Below the pieces are notes generated by a model. That model saw only the letters and a list, made by a program, of their open reading frames with translations, had not been told where the DNA came from and made no database searches. Below are positions 17,053 through 25,466 of a stretch of DNA of 64,000 nt, piece by piece; position 1 is the stretch's first letter; the number at the start of each line of letters is the position of its first letter. Location of the stretch: contig NZ_CP149798.1 of assembly GCF_037940415.1 (NCBI RefSeq), forward strand, positions 7,969,001-8,033,000, given 5' to 3'. The stretch is from Streptomyces sp. f51. GTDB taxonomy: Bacteria > Actinomycetota > Actinomycetes > Streptomycetales > Streptomycetaceae. Both the position numbers and the translations under genes were made by a program.

Positions 17053-20000
17053 ATGATGGCGAAAAAAACGCGGCCTCAGGAATTGTCTCTGCCGGACATG
17101 CTACGCGCGTCCACCCGTCTCCAGCCCGACCGGACCGCCGTCTCCTGCGGCTCGGAGCGGCTGACGTTCCAGCAGCTCAGTGACCGAAGCGAGGAATTGG
17201 CCGGTCATCTGCGGCACCTCGGCGTGACGAGGGACGACCAGATCGGCGTCTTCATGGAGCCGTCCGTCGGTCTCGTGGTGAGTGTCTGGGGTGTCCTGCA
17301 CGCGGGCGCCGCCTACCTGCCGTTGTCACCGGAGTACCCGGACGAGCGCGTGCGCTACATGATCGAGAACTCGGCCGCGGACGTCATCCTGTCCGACGAG
17401 ACCCTGGTGTCCCGGCTGGCCGCGATGGCGCCACCGAGGACGAAGATCGTCACCCTCGCCGACGCGCGGACCTTACGGACGTCCGGGCCCGGGGTCCCCG
17501 CGTCCGGGCAGACCGCCCCCGAGCGTCCGCGGGCGGACGATCTCGCCTATGTCATCTACACCTCGGGGAGCACGGGCAACCCGAAGGGCATCGGCATCGA
17601 GCACCACAGCATCGTCAGCCAGATGCGCTGGCTCGCCGACGAACAGGGTCTGGACCGGAGCCGGAAGGTCCTGCAAAAGACGCCGCTCAGTTTTGACGCG
17701 GCTCAGTGGGAGATCCTCGCACCGGCCTGCGGCAGCGGCGTGGTGATGAGCGAACCGGGCGTGTACGCCGACCCGGGCGGGCTCATCGACCTGATCGTGG
17801 CGCACGAGGTGACCACCCTCCAGGGGGTGCCGACCCTGCTGCGGGCGCTCGTGGACACCGGACGGCTGTCCGCGTGCACCTCGCTCACCCAGGTGTTCAG
17901 CGGTGGCGAGGCGCTCACGAAGAGTCTGGCGGTCGAACTCCTCGACGCCCTTCCGGACTGTGAACTGGTCAACCTCTACGGCCCGAGCGAGTGCACCATC
18001 AACGCGTCAGCCCACACGGTCGACCGGGCGACCGTGCAGCACGGTCCGGACCATGTCTCCATCGGCCGTCCGGTGCGGGACGTGAGCTTCCACATCCTCG
18101 ACCCCGCCCGGCAGCCCGTCGGTCCCGGGGAATCCGGTGAACTCCACATCGCGGGCCGGCAGCTCGCCCGCGGCTATCTGAACCGCCCCGATCTGACCGC
18201 CGAAAGGTTCCTGCCCAACCCGTTCTCCACGGCCCCCCAGGCCGACCGCCTCTACCGCACCGGTGACCTGGCGCGATGGAACGAGGACGGCACGGTGCAG
18301 TTCCTCGGCCGCGTCGACAGCCAGGTGAAACTGCGGGGCTTCCGGGTCGAGCTGGACGAGATCAAGGTGGCCGTCGAGGCGCACGAGTGGGTCAGACGTG
18401 CCGCCGTCCTGGTCCGCGACGATCCGCGGCTCGGCGCCAACCTCATCGCGTTCATCGAACTAGACGCCGAGCAGGCCGCATTGATGGACCAGGGAAATCA
18501 CGGAGCCCATCACCAGTCGAAGCGGAGCAAGCTGCAACTGCGGGCTCAGCTCTCCGATCCGGGAGTCCGTCAGGACTCCGGCCTCCCGGCCATCGAGCTT
18601 CCGGGACGCGAACCCTCGGTCCGGCAGCGGCGCGCGGTGTTCGCCCGTAAGACCTACCGGTTCTTCGAAGGCGGTGAGGTCACCCGGCGGGACATCCTGG
18701 ACCTGCTCGCCCCCCGGCAGGAACAGTCGGTGGCACCCCGGCGCCCGGACGCGTTGACCCTGCCCGAACTCGGCACCCTGCTCCGCTGGTTCGGCCAGTT
18801 CACCAGCGACGAACGGCTGCTGCCCAAATACGGATACGCCTCGCCCGGCGCGCTCTACGCCACCCAGCTCTATCTCGAGCTCTCCGGTGTCGCGGGTCTC
18901 GAACCGGGCTTCCACTACTACAACCCGGTCACGCATCGACTCTCGTTGATCGCTCCGGCCCCGGCGGGCGAGCCGAGGATGCGAGTTCACCTCATCGGGA
19001 GCAGGTCGGCCATCGAGCCGGTGTACCGCAACAACATCCGTGAAGTCCTGCAGTTCGAGGCCGGGCACATCGCCGGCCTGTTCGACCGGGTGTTACCCGA
19101 GTACGGCCTGCGGATCGGCAGCCGCGCAGCAGGGGCGGCGGTCAAGGAGATCCTGCGGTGCCCGGCCGAGGACCACCACCTGGTCACGTACGAGGTGGAG
19201 CCGGCCACCGCCCCGGCCGTCACGGGACCGGTGGACACCTACGTGCAGGCTCACCCCGGCCGTGTTGCGGGGCTGACAGGCGGTCAGTACCGCTACGTGG
19301 ACGGCGACTTGCTGCCCGTCTCCGGCGAACTAGTGCGCAAGCGTGACGTCATCGCCATCAACCAGGAGGTCTACGAGCGTTCCGGGTTCGGGATCAGCCT
19401 GATCGGCAGGTCGCCCGAACCCTGGCAGCGCTACGTCGACCTCGGCCGGGAACTCCAGCGCCTCCAGATGAACGACCTCGGGCTGGGACTGATGTCGTCC
19501 GGCTACAGCTCGGAGACCGGAAACGACCTGCCCTCGGCCCGGCGCATCGCGGCCATCGCGGGCCTCGGACCGGACACGGCCTCCTACTTCGCCCTCGGCG
19601 GCCGGGTCAGCGAGGAACAGCGAAGCGCCGAGGGCATGAAGGAGGATTCCGTCCACACCCGCGGACCGGCCGAGATCGTCAAGGACAACCTCACCACCTC
19701 GCTGCCCCCGTACATGGTGCCCAACAGGGTCACCGTGCTGGACTCCTTCCCGCTGACCGTCAACGGGAAGATCGATCACCAGACCCTGCGGGCCATGGAC
19801 GAGGCCGCCATGGAGGACACCGACGCGCCGGTCGTCCCGCCGCGCACCCCCACCGAGCAGGCGATCGGTGCCCTGTGGAGTGCGGTGCTGCGGCAGGAGA
19901 GAGTCTCGATCCGGGACAACTTCTTCGCCGCCGGAGGCCACTCGCTGACCGCGGTCAACCTGGTCGGCCGGATCAACAGGGAGCTGGGCAGTTCCCTGCC

Positions 20001-21117
20001 GCTCCAGGTGCTGTTCGACTCCCCGACCATCGCCGAGCTGGCCCGGCGGGTCGACCGCGAGCCCACGACCGCCTTGTCGCGACTGGTGCGGCTGCGCGGC
20101 GGGGACAATCCCCGGCCCGTCTTCTGCTGGCCCGGACTCGGCGGCTACCCGATGAGCCTGCGGCTCCTGGCCGGCAGGCTGGAACAGGACCGGCCGTTCC
20201 TCGGCGTCCAGGCCCACGGCATCAACGCGGGTGAGACCGCCTATCCGACGTTCGAGGAGACGGTCGTCGGGGACATCGAACTCATCCGGCGCGTCCAGCC
20301 GGCCGGGCCGTACACGCTGTGGGGCTACTCCTTCGGCGCCCGGCTCGCGTTCGAGGCGGCCCACCGACTGGAGCGCGCGGGCGAACAGGTCGAGGAGGTG
20401 ATCCTCATCGCGCCGGGGAAGCCACCGGTGGAAGCCCGTGGGGGGACCCGCACGGACGCCGCGGCCGACTTCACCGACCCCACCTTCGTCTCGATCCTGT
20501 ACTCGGTGTTCGCGGGAAACCTCGAACGGCTCGCGGTCGACGCGTGTCTGGCCGCGACGCGGGACGAGGAGTCGTTCATCGCGTTCGTCTGCGATCGATT
20601 CAGTTATCTGGAACGCGAGTTGGTGCGCCGGATCGTCCATGTGGTGCGCCGGACGTTCTCCTTCGAGTACGCGCCGCACGAACGGGCCGAGCGCAGCGTC
20701 GCGGCGCCGGTCACCGTGTTCACCGCCCGGGGCGACCAGGACTCCTTCCTCGAAGGCGGCCACGCGCTGACGAGGACGCCCCCCAGGATCAACCGCCTGG
20801 AGGCCGACCACTACGCGCTCCTCCGCGCCGGCGGCGTGGACGAACTCGTCACCGCCCTCCAGTCCGCACGACTCACCAGAAAGGTCATCGGCGTGCCTCA
20901 CGTCAACATCAAGCATTTCCCGAACAACCTCGAGGACCACCAGATCTCGGCCCTCGTCGAAGCGATCACCAGCGCGGTCCGGACCGCCTTCTCGGTCGAT
21001 GAGGGCGCCGTGTCGATCGCCCTCGAACCGGTGGCGCAGGACGTGTGGAACGAGCGGGTGTACGTCCCGGAGATAACCGGGGGCACCGGCAAGCTGATCA
21101 AGGTCCCGAACTACTGA
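17053..21117 (+). CDS. Indigoidine-synthetase-like NRPS (A-Ox-T-TE) fused to a tautomerase
   Basis: A 1354-aa single-module synthetase that follows BpsA/IndC almost motif for motif. Adenylation core: YVIYTSGSTGNPKG (~166) and YRTGDLARW (~400). The glutamine-pocket region SFDAAQWEILAP matches BpsA. An oxidase (nitroreductase-like) domain is inserted at ~526-850 (FARKTYRFFEGGEVTRR, LLPKYGYASPGALYATQ). The last A motif is LTVNGKID (~905), the carrier Ser lies in GGHSLTAV (~962), and the thioesterase Ser in GYSFGARLA (~1092). BpsA ends after the TE. Here ~74 residues of a PptA/4-OT-like tautomerase follow (from VPHVNIKHFP). Expected chemistry is cyclisation and oxidation of L-Gln; the tautomerase suggests a product other than plain indigoidine. 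First gene of the operon. Confidence 0.93.
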   Translation: MMAKKTRPQELSLPDMLRASTRLQPDRTAVSCGSERLTFQQLSDRSEELAGHLRHLGVTRDDQIGVFMEPSVGLVVSVWGVLHAGAAYLPLSPEYPDERVRYMIENSAADVILSDETLVSRLAAMAPPRTKIVTLADARTLRTSGPGVPASGQTAPERPRADDLAYVIYTSGSTGNPKGIGIEHHSIVSQMRWLADEQGLDRSRKVLQKTPLSFDAAQWEILAPACGSGVVMSEPGVYADPGGLIDLIVAHEVTTLQGVPTLLRALVDTGRLSACTSLTQVFSGGEALTKSLAVELLDALPDCELVNLYGPSECTINASAHTVDRATVQHGPDHVSIGRPVRDVSFHILDPARQPVGPGESGELHIAGRQLARGYLNRPDLTAERFLPNPFSTAPQADRLYRTGDLARWNEDGTVQFLGRVDSQVKLRGFRVELDEIKVAVEAHEWVRRAAVLVRDDPRLGANLIAFIELDAEQAALMDQGNHGAHHQSKRSKLQLRAQLSDPGVRQDSGLPAIELPGREPSVRQRRAVFARKTYRFFEGGEVTRRDILDLLAPRQEQSVAPRRPDALTLPELGTLLRWFGQFTSDERLLPKYGYASPGALYATQLYLELSGVAGLEPGFHYYNPVTHRLSLIAPAPAGEPRMRVHLIGSRSAIEPVYRNNIREVLQFEAGHIAGLFDRVLPEYGLRIGSRAAGAAVKEILRCPAEDHHLVTYEVEPATAPAVTGPVDTYVQAHPGRVAGLTGGQYRYVDGDLLPVSGELVRKRDVIAINQEVYERSGFGISLIGRSPEPWQRYVDLGRELQRLQMNDLGLGLMSSGYSSETGNDLPSARRIAAIAGLGPDTASYFALGGRVSEEQRSAEGMKEDSVHTRGPAEIVKDNLTTSLPPYMVPNRVTVLDSFPLTVNGKIDHQTLRAMDEAAMEDTDAPVVPPRTPTEQAIGALWSAVLRQERVSIRDNFFAAGGHSLTAVNLVGRINRELGSSLPLQVLFDSPTIAELARRVDREPTTALSRLVRLRGGDNPRPVFCWPGLGGYPMSLRLLAGRLEQDRPFLGVQAHGINAGETAYPTFEETVVGDIELIRRVQPAGPYTLWGYSFGARLAFEAAHRLERAGEQVEEVILIAPGKPPVEARGGTRTDAAADFTDPTFVSILYSVFAGNLERLAVDACLAATRDEESFIAFVCDRFSYLERELVRRIVHVVRRTFSFEYAPHERAERSVAAPVTVFTARGDQDSFLEGGHALTRTPPRINRLEADHYALLRAGGVDELVTALQSARLTRKVIGVPHVNIKHFPNNLEDHQISALVEAITSAVRTAFSVDEGAVSIALEPVAQDVWNERVYVPEITGGTGKLIKVPNY
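20893..21117 (+). other. Possible internal start giving a free tautomerase
   Basis: Codon 1281 of the NRPS is GTG, followed by CCT, exactly where free 4-OT/PptA proteins have Met-Pro. The sequence agaaagg lies eight bases upstream and could bind ribosomes. Translation from here would give a 74-aa tautomerase with an N-terminal Pro after Met removal. The family needs that Pro as its catalytic base. In the fused form this Pro is internal and could not act that way. Confidence 0.45.
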
Positions 21118-21176
21118 GACCGGCCGCCACGATCGAGAGGCCACGGGGAACCAGGCCATGACACTCGGAGGACCGC

Positions 21177-21785
21177 ATGCGTAGGACGATGGCCAGGGCG
21201 AGGGAAGACCTGTCCGTGATCGTCGCGCGAGACCCGTCGATCCGCACCCGTGCGGAGGCGCTGCTGCACCCCGCGCTCCCCGCGCTGTGGACCCACCGGC
21301 TGGCGCACGCCCTGTACATCCGTGGACACCGTCAGATCGCGCGTTTCCTGGCCTACGTGGCCCGCGCGGTGACCGGCGGCATCGAGATCCATCCGGGTGC
21401 GCGCCTCGGCCGCCGGGTGTTCATCGACCACGGGGCCGCCGTGGTGGTCGGTGAGACCGCCGAGATCGGTGACGACGTGACGCTCTACCACCAGGTCACG
21501 CTCGGCGCGGTCGGCTGGTGGCGGGACGGCCGGCGCGAACCCGGGACCCGCCGTCACCCCGTCGTCGGCGACCGGGCGGTGCTCGGCACCAACGCCATCG
21601 TGCTCGGCCCGGTCACCGTCGGCGCCGACGCGCTGGTCGGCGCCGGTTCGCTCGTGCTGACCGACGTACCGGCCGGCGCCCGCGTGATGGCTCCCCCGGC
21701 CGAGATCGTGATCCGGCCGTCCGCGGAGGACCGCGAGGACGCCGGCCGGCTGCTGCGCGCCCTCGCCACCCCCGGGTGCTGGTGA
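21177..21785 (+). CDS. cysE: Serine O-acetyltransferase (CysE family)
   Basis: A 202-aa acetyltransferase of the short CysE type, making O-acetyl-L-serine from serine and acetyl-CoA. The N-terminal helices (HPALPALWTHRLAHALY) are followed by left-handed beta-helix hexapeptides. Active-site His residues lie in VFIDHGAAVV and TLYHQVTLGA. The ATG has a GGAGG site, 60 bases behind the NRPS. Its place before a CysK-type domain suggests a pathway-specific O-acetylserine supply rather than general cysteine synthesis. Confidence 0.9.
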   Translation: MRRTMARAREDLSVIVARDPSIRTRAEALLHPALPALWTHRLAHALYIRGHRQIARFLAYVARAVTGGIEIHPGARLGRRVFIDHGAAVVVGETAEIGDDVTLYHQVTLGAVGWWRDGRREPGTRRHPVVGDRAVLGTNAIVLGPVTVGADALVGAGSLVLTDVPAGARVMAPPAEIVIRPSAEDREDAGRLLRALATPGCW

Positions 21786-21851
21786 GGGCCGGCCCGTCCC
21801 CGTCCGTCGTATCCCAGCCGGCCCTGTGTCGGCACGCCATCGGAGGCATAC

Positions 21852-24107
21852 GTGATTCATGTCGGCGTTCTGGAGAGCAACCTCTCCGGTTCCGGCTTCG
21901 AGGGCCTGCAGATCATCAAGGAACTCGACTGCCGTGTCACCTTCTTCACCCGCGACCTCGACCGCTATCTCGAAGTGCCCGGTGGCCCCGCCTACTTCGA
22001 CGACTACGTCGACGAGATCGTCCACTGCGAGACGAACGTCCTCGACGAACTGCTGCCGCACGTGCACGCGGCCGGAGCCGAGCACCCCTTCGACGCGTTC
22101 CTGACCCTGGCCGAGTACGACGTCGTCGTGGCCGCCGAGGTGGCGGTCCTGCTCGGACTCCCCACCGTCAGCGTCGACGGGGTCGCGACCGCGCGCAACA
22201 AGGCGCTGATGCGCAGGCGTTGTGCCGAACACGGCGTGCCGATGCCGGCCTTCCGTACGGTCCGGACCCCCGCCGAGGCCGAGTCGGCCGCGGCCGAGAT
22301 CGGCCTGCCCGTCGTGGTGAAGCCGGCCGACGAGACCAGCAGCGCCGACGTCCGGCTGGTCGAGAACGCCGGAGAGGCTGCCGAGCACGTTCGGCTGATC
22401 CGCACGCGGGTGGAGAACACCCGGGGGCAGAGCCGCTACCACGAGCTGATGGTCGAGGAGTACGTGAGCGGCCCCGAGGTCAGCGTGGAGGTTCTGGCCG
22501 AGGGCGACCGGTATGAGGTGTTCGGGGTGACCGACAAGTCGGTCGGCGGTCTCGGCTACTTCGTCGAACTGGGCCACAGTTTCCCCTCCAGCCTGCCCGA
22601 TCCGGTCGTCCGCGCCTGCGGGGACCTGGCCGTGGACGCGCTGCGCGCGGTCGGGTTCGACCTGGGCATGGCCCATGTCGAGATCAAGGTGACCCCCTCC
22701 GGGCCCAAGCTCATCGAGATCAACCCGCGCCCGGCGGGCGGCAAGATCACCTACCTGGTGGACCGTGCCCTCGGCATCCGCTCGCTGGAGCTGGTGGCCA
22801 GGCAGTACCTCGGCCAGCCGCTGCCGGCCCGGGTCCTGCCGGAACGGCCCGTCGCCGGGACGGCCATCCGCTATCTGACCGCCGGGCCCGGCCGGGTCGT
22901 CTCTCTCGGCGGCCAGGAGCGGGCCGCCGCGCTGCCCGGTGTGGAGGAGGTCGTCCTCAAGGTGAAGCCGGGTGACGAGGTGCGGGAGCTGCGCCGCAAC
23001 GGGGACCGCGTCGGTCATGTGCTGGTCGTGGCCGAGACCGCCCAGCTTGCCGCGCGGACCGCGGAGGCCGCGGCCAAGGAGATCGCCGTCCGGACCGAGC
23101 CGGTCGTCCGGCGCCCCGTCGCGGACTCGCTCGTCGAACTGATCGGCGGTACACCCCTGTTGAGGCTGCCGCTTGACCGGATCCTGGACGGCGTCCCCGG
23201 CGACACGACCGTGCTGGCGAAGCTGGAGCTGTTCAACCCGTGGTCCAGCAGCAAGGACCGGGCCGCGCTGTGGATGCTGCGCGGCGCCGAGCGGCGCGGC
23301 CGGCTCACGCCCGGCGGCGGAACCGTGATCGAGGCGACCTCCGGCAACACCGGGATCTCCTTGGCCGCGCTGGCGGCGGCCCGCGGCTACCGCTGCGTCA
23401 TCGTGCTGCCGGACAACGCGACCCAGGAACGCGTCTCCATCCTGCTGTCGCTCGGTGCCGAGGTGGTGCGGACACCGCACACCGGCGGCTACCAGGCCGC
23501 GGTCGACAGGGCCCAGGACATCCACCGGGCCACCCCCGGATCGTGGTTCTGCCGTCAGCACGAGAACCCGGACAACACCCGGGCGCACTACGAGTCGACC
23601 GGCCCGGAGATCTGGTCCGACACCGAGGGACGGATCGACGTCTTCGTCAGCGGCGTCGGCACCGGCGGCACGCTCAGCGGCGCGGGCCGCTACCTCCGCG
23701 AGCGGCACCCCGCCGTCCGCATCGTGGCGGTGGAACCGGCCGGCTCCCCGCTGCTGTCCGGCGGCGAGCCCGGCACCCACGGCATCCCGGGGTTCAACGG
23801 CGGCTTCGTCGCGCCGACCACCGAACGGGAACTCATCGACGAGGTGATCGCCGTCTCCGACTCCGACGCGCTGGACACCACCCGGCGGCTCGCCCTGCAC
23901 ACGGGCCTCATGGTCGGTGTCTCGGCCGGGGCGGTGGTCCACGCCGCCGGCGTCGTGGCCGCCCGTCCGGAGTACCGGGGCAAGCGCGTCGTGACCCTGC
24001 TGCCCGACACGGGTGAGCGGTACCTGAGCCTGCTGGGCCGCGCGGCCGAACCCGCGACGGCCGAACCCGCGACGGCCGGGGCCCCGAGCGGCGGCGGTGC
24101 CCGATGA
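21852..24107 (+). CDS. ATP-grasp ligase fused to a cysteine-synthase-like PLP enzyme
   Basis: A 751-aa two-domain protein. Residues 1-~410 are an ATP-grasp ligase (LPVVVKPADETSSADV, LMVEEYVSGPEVSVEV, and the metal motif KLIEINPRPAGGK). Residues ~423-735 are a fold-type II PLP enzyme close to CysK: LVELIGGTPLLRL, PLP Lys in NPWSSSKDRAA, TSGNTGISLA, and GTGGTLSGAGRY for PLP phosphate. It should replace the acetyl group of O-acetylserine with a nucleophile to give a beta-substituted alanine, and the ligase half could then activate a carboxylate. GTG start with a GGAGG site. The next gene overlaps its stop (ATGA). Product unknown. Confidence 0.88.
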   Translation: MIHVGVLESNLSGSGFEGLQIIKELDCRVTFFTRDLDRYLEVPGGPAYFDDYVDEIVHCETNVLDELLPHVHAAGAEHPFDAFLTLAEYDVVVAAEVAVLLGLPTVSVDGVATARNKALMRRRCAEHGVPMPAFRTVRTPAEAESAAAEIGLPVVVKPADETSSADVRLVENAGEAAEHVRLIRTRVENTRGQSRYHELMVEEYVSGPEVSVEVLAEGDRYEVFGVTDKSVGGLGYFVELGHSFPSSLPDPVVRACGDLAVDALRAVGFDLGMAHVEIKVTPSGPKLIEINPRPAGGKITYLVDRALGIRSLELVARQYLGQPLPARVLPERPVAGTAIRYLTAGPGRVVSLGGQERAAALPGVEEVVLKVKPGDEVRELRRNGDRVGHVLVVAETAQLAARTAEAAAKEIAVRTEPVVRRPVADSLVELIGGTPLLRLPLDRILDGVPGDTTVLAKLELFNPWSSSKDRAALWMLRGAERRGRLTPGGGTVIEATSGNTGISLAALAAARGYRCVIVLPDNATQERVSILLSLGAEVVRTPHTGGYQAAVDRAQDIHRATPGSWFCRQHENPDNTRAHYESTGPEIWSDTEGRIDVFVSGVGTGGTLSGAGRYLRERHPAVRIVAVEPAGSPLLSGGEPGTHGIPGFNGGFVAPTTERELIDEVIAVSDSDALDTTRRLALHTGLMVGVSAGAVVHAAGVVAARPEYRGKRVVTLLPDTGERYLSLLGRAAEPATAEPATAGAPSGGGAR

Positions 24108-25381
24108 CTGCCTGCCGGCCCCCGGCGGCCGAACGGCCCCGCCTGCTGATGGTGATGCCGTACCGCCAGTTCGTACGCAAGGCACAGACGGCGGGGTTCT
24201 GGGTCGGCGCGGTCTGGGACCCGCGCCTGGAGTCGCCGGAGTACCTCGCCGACGTACGCGAACTGGCGGATCTGTACGTGACGGCCGACTTCCGCGACGA
24301 GGAAGGGCTGCGCGAGACCATCCGCTCGGCCGCACGGGAGCACGAGGCGTCGCTGATCTACCACATAGGCCGGGAGGAGACCATGGTCAGCGCCTACGAG
24401 GTGGCCGAGGAACTGCGCGCCGAGCTCAATCCGGCCGCGGCGATCCGCGTTCTCGCCGACAAGCACGCCATGCGCGAACTGCTGGCGGAGCGCGGACTGT
24501 CCCCGGTGGCCTTCGCGTCCGCGCCGACCCGCCGCGAGGTGCCGGACGCGGTCCGGCGGATCGGCTTCCCCGCCGTCGTCAAACCGGCCGCGCTCGCCGG
24601 CAGCCGAGGCGTCTTCCTGTGGCGGGAACCGGCCGACCAGGTGCCCTGGACGGCACTCCTCGACCAGTACGGCTACGACGGCCCGTTCCTCGTCGAGGAA
24701 TACCTGCGCGGTCCCGAGTACAGCGTGGAGACGCTCAGCCAGGACGGCCGCCACCACGTCGTGGGCATCACCGAGAAACTGCTCGGTCCGCCGCCGCTGT
24801 TCGTGGAGACCGGGCACGTCCACCCGGCGCCGCTGCCCCAGGACCGCCGCAGGGCCGTCGAGGACCTGACCGAGGAGTTCCTCACGGCCTGCGGATACCG
24901 GTTCGGCCCCGCGCACACCGAGGTGATCTGGACGCCGCAGGGCCCGCGGATCGTCGAGTCGCAGGCCCGGCTCGGCGGTGACCGCATACCGAGACTCATC
25001 GAGCTGGCCACCGGACTGGACGTCGAGCAGGCCGTCTTCGCCGCACTGAACGGCACACCCGTCGAAGCACCGACGGCGACGGCGACGGCGACCGTACGGT
25101 TCTTCACCTTCCCGCCCGGCCATGTCGAGGAGATCCGCGGTCTCGAAACGGTCGGCGGACTCGGCCACGTCGACGAGCTGAGCATCCGTCTGAACCCCGG
25201 GGACACCGTGCCGGAGGTCCGCGACTCCAAGAGCAGACACGGGCACGTCATCGTCTCCGGCGCCACTCCCGAGGAGGCGAGGGCCCGCTGCGCGGAGGCC
25301 CTCGCCGCCATCGAGGCCGTCATCGATGGAACGCCCACCCGGGCCGACGGCCGGACCGGGGTCCTCGGAACACCCGTCTGA
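24104..25381 (+). CDS. ATP-grasp carboxylate-amine ligase (second)
   Basis: A 425-aa ATP-grasp protein that should form an acyl-phosphate and then an amide. The Rossmann-like N-domain ends before the central domain (FPAVVKPAALAGSRGVF, FLVEEYLRGPEYSVET). The C-terminal metal site reads RIVESQARLGGDR, where most relatives have ENxR with Asn, so one metal ligand looks replaced. A run of Ala-Thr codons (TATATATV) separates a small C-terminal domain. It overlaps the previous gene by four bases, so the two are coupled. Probably an amino-acid ligase acting on the pathway intermediate. Confidence 0.85.
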   Translation: MTACRPPAAERPRLLMVMPYRQFVRKAQTAGFWVGAVWDPRLESPEYLADVRELADLYVTADFRDEEGLRETIRSAAREHEASLIYHIGREETMVSAYEVAEELRAELNPAAAIRVLADKHAMRELLAERGLSPVAFASAPTRREVPDAVRRIGFPAVVKPAALAGSRGVFLWREPADQVPWTALLDQYGYDGPFLVEEYLRGPEYSVETLSQDGRHHVVGITEKLLGPPPLFVETGHVHPAPLPQDRRRAVEDLTEEFLTACGYRFGPAHTEVIWTPQGPRIVESQARLGGDRIPRLIELATGLDVEQAVFAALNGTPVEAPTATATATVRFFTFPPGHVEEIRGLETVGGLGHVDELSIRLNPGDTVPEVRDSKSRHGHVIVSGATPEEARARCAEALAAIEAVIDGTPTRADGRTGVLGTPV

Positions 25382-25427
25382 GCGCCGCCGGCCGTCCATC
25401 CCCCCACCCAGGAAGAAAGGCAGTCCC

Positions 25428-25466
25428 ATGCAGTGGTCCGTCCCATCAACCAGGAGGTCACCGTGA
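25428..25466 (+). CDS. Short leader ORF overlapping the next start
   Basis: ATG at 25428 behind ggaagaaagg encodes 12 residues (MQWSVPSTRRSP). Its TGA overlaps the GTG of the third ATP-grasp gene (CCGTGA). Its two AGG arginine codons are also the AGGAGG ribosome binding site of that gene. It may couple translation, or it may be a chance ORF. No homologue is claimed. Confidence 0.35.
   Translation: MQWSVPSTRRSP

Noticed and set aside
21111..24335. A 1074-codon open frame on the minus strand across the biosynthetic operon
   Set aside because: It is antisense to genes with full domain motifs, reads as Arg/Gly/Asp-rich low-complexity protein, and reflects third-position GC bias.
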